In this document: positions 1-5,969 of the stretch, piece by piece | Layout of the letters: every line of letters begins with the position of its first letter | Numbering within the stretch: position 1 is the stretch's first letter | Origin: an uncultured Eubacteriales bacterium | GTDB lineage: Bacteria > Bacillota_A > Clostridia > Peptostreptococcales > Anaerovoracaceae | Reading direction: 5' to 3' | Assembly: GCA_902774195.1 (NCBI GenBank) | Contig: CACYHM010000036.1 | Location: 1-8,360, forward strand | DNA: 8,360 bases | Notes under the pieces: generated by a model | What the model was told of the DNA's origin: nothing | Seen by the model: only the letters and a program-made list of their open reading frames with translations | Databases searched by the model: none | Position numbers and translations under genes: made by a program

Positions 1-8
1 CGAAGACG

Positions 9-15
9 AAAGGAG
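9..15 (+). promoter_or_regulatory. Ribosome binding site of modA
   Basis: The sequence AAAGGAG lies 7 bases before the ATG at 23, a near-ideal Shine-Dalgarno site and spacing. It fixes that ATG as the modA start. The first 22 bases of the window hold no recognisable promoter, so the control region of the mod operon or any upstream gene lies outside the window. Confidence 0.8.
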
Positions 16-22
16 CCGTATC

Positions 23-886
23 ATGAAAAAGAAGATGCTTATCATCGGGCTTGCTGCCGTGATGGTGTTCGCGCTGGCGGCATGCGGAAAAAGCGGCGGT
101 ACAGAGAGTGACGGCGCGGCAAATACTGCAGAGACTGTCACTGTCAATGTGTTCGCGGCTGCTTCGCTCAGCAATGTCATGGCTGAGTTCGAGAAGTCCT
201 TTGAGGAAGCCAACCCGGGCGTGGACATAGTCGTAAACACAGACAGTTCCGGCACACTCCAGACCCAGATCAGGGAAGGAGCGCCGTGCGATGTGTTCTT
301 CAGCGCCGCCCAGAAACAGATGGACGAGCTTGAAGAAGAGGGCATGGTGCTCAAAGGAACCAGGACCAATGTCGTGAACAACCAGCTCGCGGTCATCTGC
401 CCGATCAATCAGGCTACAAAGGTCGAGGGCCTTTCGACCATAGGCAATGCTTCCAGCATAGCGCTTGCCGACGGCAGCGTGCCGGTCGGCAAATATACCA
501 GAGTCGCACTGATCAACCTCGGACTCCTGCAGCCTGCCGATGACCCGGCGGCCATTACAACTGCTGAAGTGTCCGAACAGCTCGGCGGTGTCGAGATCAG
601 CGAGCAGGGCAATGTGAGCAAGGTCCTCACCGCTGTAGAGGAAGGATCCTGCGAAGTCGGAACGACATACGTTTCGGATACAGTGGGGCACGAAAACAGC
701 GTAAGGATAATCGAGACCGTCAGCAACGAGGTGTCGGGCGATATCATCTATCCTGTTGCCGGTATAGTAAACAAGGATGCATCGGATTCTGAAACTGCAG
801 CGGCAGCCGACTTCATAGCGTTCATCACAAACGATGAAGCAAAGGCTCTGTATCAGAAATACGGATTCGATACGAACGTAGAGTAG
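23..886 (+). CDS. modA: ModA, molybdate ABC transporter substrate-binding lipoprotein
   Basis: This is the extracytoplasmic molybdate receptor of the ModABC importer; it delivers oxyanion to the ModB permease. Residues 1-20 are a lipoprotein signal (Lys-rich start, hydrophobic core) ending in the lipobox LAAC, with Cys21 as the lipidated residue. A short Gly/Ser/Glu linker follows, then the periplasmic-binding fold from about residue 40. Family motifs are clear: FAAASLSNVM (44-53), SSGTLQTQI (75-83), GAPCDVFFSA (86-95) and a C-terminal YQKYGFDT. By alignment from memory with E. coli ModA, the molybdate ligands map to Ser48, Ser76, Val155, Val198 and Tyr216. The length of 287 aa is normal for a lipoprotein ModA. 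The start is set by a strong ribosome binding site. modB begins 5 or 14 bases downstream, indicating cotranscription. Tungstate or sulfate specificity cannot be excluded from sequence alone, but the motifs favour molybdate. Confidence 0.95.
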   Translation: MKKKMLIIGLAAVMVFALAACGKSGGTESDGAANTAETVTVNVFAAASLSNVMAEFEKSFEEANPGVDIVVNTDSSGTLQTQIREGAPCDVFFSAAQKQMDELEEEGMVLKGTRTNVVNNQLAVICPINQATKVEGLSTIGNASSIALADGSVPVGKYTRVALINLGLLQPADDPAAITTAEVSEQLGGVEISEQGNVSKVLTAVEEGSCEVGTTYVSDTVGHENSVRIIETVSNEVSGDIIYPVAGIVNKDASDSETAAAADFIAFITNDEAKALYQKYGFDTNVE

Positions 887-891
887 AATAA

Positions 892-1596
892 TTGGAAAGC
901 ATGATCGAACTTGCAAAAAGTCTGGACTGGAGCCCGCTGTGGATATCCATCAAGACCGGGATAGTGGCGACCGTCATATCGTTCTTTCTCGGTCTTTGGG
1001 CTGCAAGAAAGGTCATAAAAAAAGATTACAGGATGAAGTCGGTGCTCGACGGCATACTCACCCTTCCGATGGTGCTGCCGCCTACGGTCGCCGGCTTCTT
1101 TCTGCTTCTTATCTTCAGCCGCAGGAGACCCTTCGGGATGTTTCTCGATGAAACGTTCAACATACAGGTCGTTCATACATGGATCGGATGCATACTCGCG
1201 GCGACCGTCATCGCATTCCCTCTGATGTACAGAAATGCCAGGGCGGCATTCGAGCAGATCGATGCTGACCTGGTGCTTGCCGGCAGGACGCTCGGCATGT
1301 CAGAGACTTCCATATTCTGGCGCGTGGTCGTCCCGACCGCGGGTCCGGGAATAGCGAGCGGCACCATCCTGACCTTTTCGCGCGCTATGGGCGAATACGG
1401 AGCTACCTCGATGCTGGCGGGCAATATCCCGGGAAAAACGGGGACGCTGTCGCAGAGGATAGCCATGGTGATACAGGACGGCGATTACCTGACTGCCGGA
1501 TTCTGGGTCATGATCGTCATGATCATCGCATTTGCTGCCATCTTCCTGATCAATATGATCACCGGAAAGCAGATGAAGAACGTGAGGAAGTGGTAG
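892..1596 (+). CDS. modB: ModB, molybdate ABC transporter permease
   Basis: This is the membrane channel subunit of the molybdate importer, working as a homodimer with two ModC ATPases. About five hydrophobic segments are visible, near residues 17-37, 57-77, 98-115, 148-165 and 203-222. The cytoplasmic EAA loop that docks on ModC lies at about 119-156 (ADLVLAGRTLGMSE, then the VVVPTAGPGIASG stretch). It is followed by the ModB signature FSRAMGEYGATSMLAG (162-177). The length of 234 aa is typical. The start is uncertain. A TTG at 892 gives MESMIELAK, while an ATG at 901 gives MIELAK. Neither has a well-placed Shine-Dalgarno site (GGAAAG ends only one base before the ATG), so translation is probably coupled to modA. 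The stop is one base before the modC GTG. Confidence 0.94.
   Translation: MESMIELAKSLDWSPLWISIKTGIVATVISFFLGLWAARKVIKKDYRMKSVLDGILTLPMVLPPTVAGFFLLLIFSRRRPFGMFLDETFNIQVVHTWIGCILAATVIAFPLMYRNARAAFEQIDADLVLAGRTLGMSETSIFWRVVVPTAGPGIASGTILTFSRAMGEYGATSMLAGNIPGKTGTLSQRIAMVIQDGDYLTAGFWVMIVMIIAFAAIFLINMITGKQMKNVRKW
1584..1590 (+). promoter_or_regulatory. Ribosome binding site deciding the GTG start of modC
   Basis: GAGGAAG lies within the last codons of modB and sits 7 bases upstream of the GTG at 1598. No ATG lies nearby that would give the conserved N-terminal strand, so this site supports the non-ATG start of modC and coupling of modC translation to modB. Confidence 0.7.
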
Positions 1597-1597
1597 A

Positions 1598-2668
1598 GTG
1601 AGACTCGTTGCGGACATACACAGAAGAATAGATGATTTCGAACTGGATGTGCTGATCGAAAGCGATGCGTCCAGGATAGGTATACTCGGTGAATCCGGAA
1701 GCGGCAAAAGCATGACGCTCAGGAGCATCGCGGGCATCGAAGACGTCGACGGCGGCCATATCGAGGCGGACGGCAGAGTGCTTTACGATTCTGAAACTGA
1801 GACGGATCTTAAGCCTCAGAAGCGGAACGTCGGATACATGTTCCAGAACTACGCGCTCTTTCCGACTATGAGCGTGCTTAAGAATGTCATGGCGGGACTC
1901 GGAAAACCGGATGAAGAAAAGCGAGCAAAAGCCCTGGATATGCTCAGGAGCTTCAGGATGGACGGTTTTGAAAACAGACTTCCGGGTGAACTCTCCGGAG
2001 GCCAGCAGCAGAGGGTGGCTCTTGCGCGTATCATGGTGACTGAACCTGATCTCATACTCCTCGACGAACCGTTCTCGGCTCTCGATGCGTACCTGCGCGA
2101 CAGGATGCAGCTCGAGATGACGGAGATGCTCAAAGACTTCCCGGGGCAGGTCCTTATGGTATCGCATAACAGAGACGAGCTGTACAGGTTCAGCGAAGAG
2201 CTCTTCGTGATGCAGAAGGGCAGGATCATCAGACACGGAAGGACAGGCGAGGTCTTCAGAGATCCGGGAAGCGTAGAAGCTGCCCGGCTGACCGGATGCA
2301 AGAATTTCACACGGGCCGAAGCGGCCGGCGGCAGGACCCTCAGACTCATCGACTGGGACCTGGAAGTCCGGATCGGAAGGGATATACCTGAAGGTACGAC
2401 CCATGCCGGCTACAGAGCACACAGATTCGTTCCTGTATGGGGAGAAAGACAGGACAACTGCATAAGATTCATCCCTGTAAGAGAGGATGAACTGCCATTC
2501 GAGAAGAATTACTACTTCAGGCCTGCAGAGGACGGCTCCGGAAGCGTACATGCTGATGAAAACATCATAAGCTGGTTCGTGCAGAGAGAAGAGCAGAAGG
2601 AGATCGAAAAGAGGGGACTTCCGGACTGGCTCAGACTGAACGAAGAAGATATACTACTTCTCAAATAA
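1598..2668 (+). CDS. modC: ModC, molybdate ABC transporter ATP-binding protein
   Basis: This ATPase powers molybdate import through ModB. All ABC motifs are present: Walker A GESGSGKS (31-38), Q-loop Gln83 in YMFQNYALFP, signature LSGGQQQR (132-139), Walker B LILLDEP (152-158), D-loop SALD (160-163) and switch His190. The C-terminal region of about 110 residues begins near TGCKNFTRAEA. It has the DW and YRAHRF features that I recall from clostridial ModC proteins, and I cannot see the twin Mop oxyanion-binding repeats of E. coli ModC. The length of 356 aa is normal. The start is a GTG one base after the modB stop, supported by GAGGAAG seven bases upstream inside the end of modB, which implies translational coupling. 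The next gene begins 13 bases after the stop with no terminator between, so all four genes probably share one transcript. Confidence 0.94.
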   Translation: MRLVADIHRRIDDFELDVLIESDASRIGILGESGSGKSMTLRSIAGIEDVDGGHIEADGRVLYDSETETDLKPQKRNVGYMFQNYALFPTMSVLKNVMAGLGKPDEEKRAKALDMLRSFRMDGFENRLPGELSGGQQQRVALARIMVTEPDLILLDEPFSALDAYLRDRMQLEMTEMLKDFPGQVLMVSHNRDELYRFSEELFVMQKGRIIRHGRTGEVFRDPGSVEAARLTGCKNFTRAEAAGGRTLRLIDWDLEVRIGRDIPEGTTHAGYRAHRFVPVWGERQDNCIRFIPVREDELPFEKNYYFRPAEDGSGSVHADENIISWFVQREEQKEIEKRGLPDWLRLNEEDILLLK

Positions 2669-2681
2669 AAGGGACGGGGAA

Positions 2682-3710
2682 ATGAAATTCTACGAAGCTG
2701 TAAGCGAACTGAATATAAACCTTGAAAACCGTATGTTCACGGTCTGCGACGGGCCTCATGCCGGTGAGAAGATGATAACATCCGCAGGAGAGCCCGTATG
2801 GATGAGCTGCGATGACGGTCTTTTTAAGCTGCATCCAGATGAGGCCGCTGCGGCAGAGGACGGCAGTCTTGCAAAGATCGGAGATGCCAGGGTGTTTTCG
2901 GAACTCCTCGGCAACGAAAAGAAACTCGTTATATGCGGAGCGGGCCATGTATCCATGCCGGTGATAGAGATCGCAAAGATGATGGGTTTTCACGTGACCG
3001 CGATCGATGACCGTGAGAACTTCATACAGAACGCGCTCAGCCACGGAGCGGACGAGGGGATATGCAGCGGTTTTGGAGTGGCCCTGGCGGATATTCCGGG
3101 CGATCGGGATACTTTCTTCATCATCGTTACAAGAGGACATCTGTCGGATACAGAGTGCCTTCTCAGCATAGTGGAGAAGCCGTATGCCTATATCGGTATG
3201 ATAGGCAGCCGGCGAAAGGTCGGAATGGTAAGGCAGATGCTTGCGGACAGCGGCGTGGCACAGGATGTGATCGATTCGGTGCACATGCCGATAGGACTCG
3301 ACATAGGCGCCGAGACGCCTGAAGAGATATCTGTATCGATCATGGCCGAGATAATCGATGTGAAGAACAAGAAGAGAAAAAGCGAGGGCATACCGGCCGA
3401 TGTGATGAGAGAGCTCATGTCCGCCGAAAGAGCTGACGCCGTTCTTGCGACCATAGTATCCAAGAAGGGTTCGTCCCCGCGCGCTCCGGGAACGAGGATG
3501 CTGATATCAGGAAGCGGGACGATCACGGGAACCATAGGCGGAGGACTTGCTGAGGCTCTGATAATGGAGCGCGCTGCTGAAATGCTCAAAAACAGAAAAA
3601 ACGGGCCGCAGAAGCCCGTGATGGTATATGTCGACATGAGCGGAAAAGAAGTCGCTGACGAGGGCATGATATGCGGAGGAGCCGTAGAAGTCCTGCTCGA
3701 GATAGTGTAG
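2682..3710 (+). CDS. XdhC/CoxI-family molybdenum hydroxylase maturation factor, permuted domain order
   Basis: XdhC-family proteins bind molybdenum cofactor and promote its sulfuration before insertion into xanthine dehydrogenase-type enzymes. Residues 1-75 are a poorly characterised N-terminal segment. Residues about 81-225 form a Rossmann domain (XdhC_C type): VICGAGHVSMPV (83-94), the acidic DDR at the end of strand 2 (109-111), IGSRRK (174-179) and PIGLDIGAETPEEI (203-216). Residues about 250-342 form the XdhC_CoxI domain: GSSPRAPGTRM (263-273), GTIGGGLAE (283-291) and GMICGGAVEVLLE (328-340, Cys331). In the classic Rhodobacter-type XdhC the CoxI domain comes first; here it is last. The length of 342 aa suits a complete two-domain protein. 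It follows modC by 13 bases, with AAAGGGA seven bases before the ATG. No symbol is given because xdhC also names the iron-sulfur subunit in E. coli. Confidence 0.88.
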   Translation: MKFYEAVSELNINLENRMFTVCDGPHAGEKMITSAGEPVWMSCDDGLFKLHPDEAAAAEDGSLAKIGDARVFSELLGNEKKLVICGAGHVSMPVIEIAKMMGFHVTAIDDRENFIQNALSHGADEGICSGFGVALADIPGDRDTFFIIVTRGHLSDTECLLSIVEKPYAYIGMIGSRRKVGMVRQMLADSGVAQDVIDSVHMPIGLDIGAETPEEISVSIMAEIIDVKNKKRKSEGIPADVMRELMSAERADAVLATIVSKKGSSPRAPGTRMLISGSGTITGTIGGGLAEALIMERAAEMLKNRKNGPQKPVMVYVDMSGKEVADEGMICGGAVEVLLEIV

Positions 3711-3713
3711 CGG

Positions 3714-4952
3714 TCACTGCGGCAGGCGGTCGATATCTCTGACCTCGTCTTCGCTCTGAGCTTCGACGAGCAGGAGGTCTCTTTCATGACCGGCGATGAT
3801 CTGTCTGCCTCCTGTATCTCCTGAAAGGCTCATAAGTTCGCCTCTGTAACGCGACGAGAATATCTTGGGATTGCACATCTTTCCCTTCCATGCAAGGGAA
3901 ACGATGCCGGCGGTCCCTTTTTTATATGCTTCTATAAGGCTCTCAAAAGCCGGTGCACCGAGCCCGGGCTGATCGCAGACGCAGAACATGTAGGCGTCTG
4001 CGTCGCCGGCAGCTTCGATGCCGAGCTGCATGCTGCGGGATATGCCGAGGTCGGGCCTGTCGTTTCTGACGACCGTGAAGCCGGCAGCCAGATCTGCGAC
4101 CTCGTCGTACTGAGTGACGATTATCCTTTTGCAGGCATCGATGGTCCTGACCGCGTCAAGGACCGGCGCTATAATAGGGCGTCCGTCGTCCATCGAGTGA
4201 AGGAGCTTGTTCGACCCGAATCTTCTGCTGTCTCCTGCGGCCAGAAGTATGACAGCGAGGCGAATGTCTTCGGGGTCTTGCAGAGAACCCCATGCGCTCT
4301 GTATCCCGAGCACGGCGAAGAACTGCTGCAGCCTGTAGGCGGCAGCAAGCCTGTCCGTATCGTTATCCACCTGGTTCATGAAGACTCTGAATTCGCCGCG
4401 CACGCCTTTGCGGCCGCCGTTTACTGACGAGACGAGGGCGTGCACCAGATTGAAATCCACGATGTCGCGCATGAGCGTTTCGGGCATCTCATCTGCGCGG
4501 TATACGGTGTCTGTTACCGGCCTGCCGATGGCTGAAAGCCCCGCGACGCACACAGTTATGTCGGTATAGTCCGGTATGACAGGCTCGTGAGCGGCGGGCC
4601 ATTTGAGGGGCATGCGGCGCGAACCGTCGGCCTCGATGAGAACGACGTCAGCCTCATCTCTGAGACTGCTGAGCACATCCTCCGGCGGAGCCTTGAGCTT
4701 GCCGGGCTTTTCGGGATCGTCAGCTGCGATCACCTTTATGCCGTCCTCCTCCATGCGCTTCGGACGGAACATATGAGTAGTTGTAGTTATGATCACGCTT
4801 TTGCCCGCCGCCGCGAGCTCGCGCGCCCATGCGGATATCAGCGAGGTCTTTCCTCCCGCACCGACGACGCTGATCACCGCGTGCTCAGGCAGCGTCAGCT
4901 GCAGTGCTTCTGTGATACTGTTTTGTCTGCCTCTTAAGTTCTGTAGTTCCAT
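3714..4952 (-). CDS. yqeC: Fused YqeC-like selenium-hydroxylase accessory domain and MocA-like molybdenum cofactor cytidylyltransferase
   Basis: This protein has two domains. Residues about 14-230 match YqeC, a putative accessory factor of selenium-dependent molybdenum hydroxylases: P-loop VVGAGGKTS (29-37), TTTTHMFRPK (56-65) and IEADGSRRMPLKWPAAHEP (106-124). Residues about 231-412 match MocA, which transfers CMP from CTP to molybdopterin to make the cytosine dinucleotide cofactor. Its motifs are LAAGDSRRFGSNKLL (237-251), NDRPDLGISRSM (297-308), CDQPGL (326-331), NPKIF (361-365) and LSGDTGGRQII (376-386). In E. coli these are separate genes of about 256 and 192 residues, so both halves look full length. 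The start is the only Met before residue 61 and fits the YqeC N-terminus, although no good Shine-Dalgarno site precedes it. The gene faces the XdhC-like gene tail to tail with 3 bases between, and diverges from the MerR gene. Which selenium chemistry it supports is inferred. Confidence 0.87.
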   Translation of the reverse strand: MELQNLRGRQNSITEALQLTLPEHAVISVVGAGGKTSLISAWARELAAAGKSVIITTTTHMFRPKRMEEDGIKVIAADDPEKPGKLKAPPEDVLSSLRDEADVVLIEADGSRRMPLKWPAAHEPVIPDYTDITVCVAGLSAIGRPVTDTVYRADEMPETLMRDIVDFNLVHALVSSVNGGRKGVRGEFRVFMNQVDNDTDRLAAAYRLQQFFAVLGIQSAWGSLQDPEDIRLAVILLAAGDSRRFGSNKLLHSMDDGRPIIAPVLDAVRTIDACKRIIVTQYDEVADLAAGFTVVRNDRPDLGISRSMQLGIEAAGDADAYMFCVCDQPGLGAPAFESLIEAYKKGTAGIVSLAWKGKMCNPKIFSSRYRGELMSLSGDTGGRQIIAGHERDLLLVEAQSEDEVRDIDRLPQ

Positions 4953-5025
4953 GTGATTATTTTACTGCCCGTCCGCATCGACAGCAACGAAAAAAGCAGC
5001 GGATCGCGAGTGTTTTACCGTGAGT

Positions 5026-5046
5026 TTTGTACTCTTTTAGTACAAA
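5026..5046. repeat. Perfect inverted repeat in the divergent intergenic region, candidate operator
   Basis: Arms TTTGTACT and AGTACAAA are exact reverse complements, 8 bp each, separated by the 5-base spacer CTTTT. The repeat lies between the yqeC-mocA fusion gene and the merR gene, about 35 bases upstream of the merR -35 box. A symmetric AT-rich 21-bp element between divergent genes is typical of a regulator-binding site. The stem is short and has no GC-rich core, so it is unlikely to be a terminator. Binding by the neighbouring MerR protein is inferred from position only. Confidence 0.55.
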
Positions 5047-5080
5047 GTTAAAATAATTGTAGGTTTTTGCGGATATGTTC

Positions 5081-5109
5081 TTGTCTTGAAACAATAGAGT
5101 ACTTATAAT
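5081..5109 (+). promoter_or_regulatory. Sigma-A type promoter of the merR-xdhA unit
   Basis: A -35 box TTGTCT (5081-5086) and a perfect -10 box TATAAT (5104-5109) are separated by 17 bases. Transcription would start near 5116, leaving a leader of about 38 bases. The spacer holds the palindrome AGTACT (5098-5103). The minus strand from 5102 to 5093 reads GTACTCTATT, which matches 9 of 10 bases of GTACTCTTTT at 5029-5038. Unlike classic MerR-activated promoters, which have 19-20 bp spacers, this spacing is optimal, so basal activity without activation is expected. Confidence 0.65.
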
Positions 5110-5153
5110 TGAAGTGAAAAATACTGTCATGCATATTAATGTAGGAAACGCAC

Positions 5154-5942
5154 ATGAAAGATTATTATGACAGGACATGGAAAATAGGCGAACTTGCAAG
5201 GATGTTCGACATCAATGTCCAGCTTTTGCGTCACTACGACAAGGAGGGCCTGCTGGTTCCGGAGATCAGGAATCCGGAGAACAACTGGCGCTCCTACAAG
5301 TATGACCAGATCTATCCGCTCGGCATGATACGCCTCCTGCGTCAGCTCGACTGCTCGCTCGAGGAGATAGGCGAATTCATGCCTGAACGCGATCCTGACA
5401 GTACTGAGAAATACCTCAGAAAAAGAATGAAGGTGCTGCGCGCGAATTACGAGAAGCTGCTCCGGATGGAGGCGGTGATGAACGACAGATTCGCCATGGT
5501 CAACCGTGAGATGAAATACGCAGTGTTCGATCAGGCTTTTGTCTGCTCGGAAGATGACATCTACTATATCGAGATAGGCGGTATAGAAGAGATCTTCGTC
5601 AACGAGCTCTTTTACCTGTATCCGACACTCGTTTTTTATATGCCGGATGACAAAACGAAGTTCGCTGTCATGATCCCCGGCGAAGAGACAGCGTATTTCG
5701 ACAGGTACAGCGACAGGATAAGAGTACTCTCGCCGGACGAATATCTGGTGGGCTATCACAGGGGGCCTCACGAAAAGATCAGGTCGACGTTCAAAAGGAT
5801 AAGGGACATGGCTGGCGGTATACTCGATGAGGGATGCCGTCTGGATGATACAGAGATCTGCATCGACATAGTCGATCAGTTCATAGAAGCAGATAAGAAC
5901 AACTTCGTAACGAAGGTAATGATAAAGATATTGAGAGATTAG
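5154..5942 (+). CDS. MerR-family transcriptional regulator with GyrI/BmrR-like effector domain
   Basis: This is a DNA-binding regulator, probably dimeric. The N-terminal winged helix-turn-helix spans about residues 8-76: WKIGELARMFDINVQLLRHYDKEGLL (9-34) is the MerR signature with the helix-turn-helix and the RHYD turn, followed by the wing with WRSYKYDQ (45-52). A charged helix at about 83-118 is the likely antiparallel coiled-coil dimer interface. Residues about 125-262 resemble a GyrI/BmrR effector-binding domain, with YHRGPHEKIRSTFKRI (201-216) matching the HxGPYE-like motif near its end. No Cys pattern typical of metal-sensing MerR proteins is evident. The start has AGGAA six bases upstream. 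xdhA follows after 27 bases without a terminator, so the two are probably cotranscribed. It is the natural candidate controller of xdhA and the divergent fusion gene; the ligand is unknown, with a purine or related compound a guess. Confidence 0.88.
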   Translation: MKDYYDRTWKIGELARMFDINVQLLRHYDKEGLLVPEIRNPENNWRSYKYDQIYPLGMIRLLRQLDCSLEEIGEFMPERDPDSTEKYLRKRMKVLRANYEKLLRMEAVMNDRFAMVNREMKYAVFDQAFVCSEDDIYYIEIGGIEEIFVNELFYLYPTLVFYMPDDKTKFAVMIPGEETAYFDRYSDRIRVLSPDEYLVGYHRGPHEKIRSTFKRIRDMAGGILDEGCRLDDTEICIDIVDQFIEADKNNFVTKVMIKILRD

Positions 5943-5969
5943 CACTATTCTCAGAAGGGAGGGCAGAGA

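Noticed and set aside
1559..2551. A 330-codon minus-strand frame opposite modC
   Set aside because: It is fully antisense to modC, whose ABC motifs are complete. No domain pattern or ribosome binding site supports it.
3690..3728. CCTGC...GCAGG nested with AGTG...CACT at the convergent junction, as a bidirectional terminator
   Set aside because: The stems are short and interrupted, the loops are long, and no T-run follows on either strand.
5056..5061. Minus-strand TACAAT as the -10 box of the yqeC-mocA fusion gene
   Set aside because: It matches 5 of 6 consensus bases, and transcription from it would begin at the inverted repeat. However, no acceptable -35 box lies 16-18 bases upstream, so I do not annotate it.
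4957..5199. An 80-codon minus-strand frame across the divergent intergenic region
   Set aside because: It overlaps the merR start and promoter on the opposite strand, has no Shine-Dalgarno support, and encodes a Phe/Cys/Lys-rich peptide with no family resemblance.
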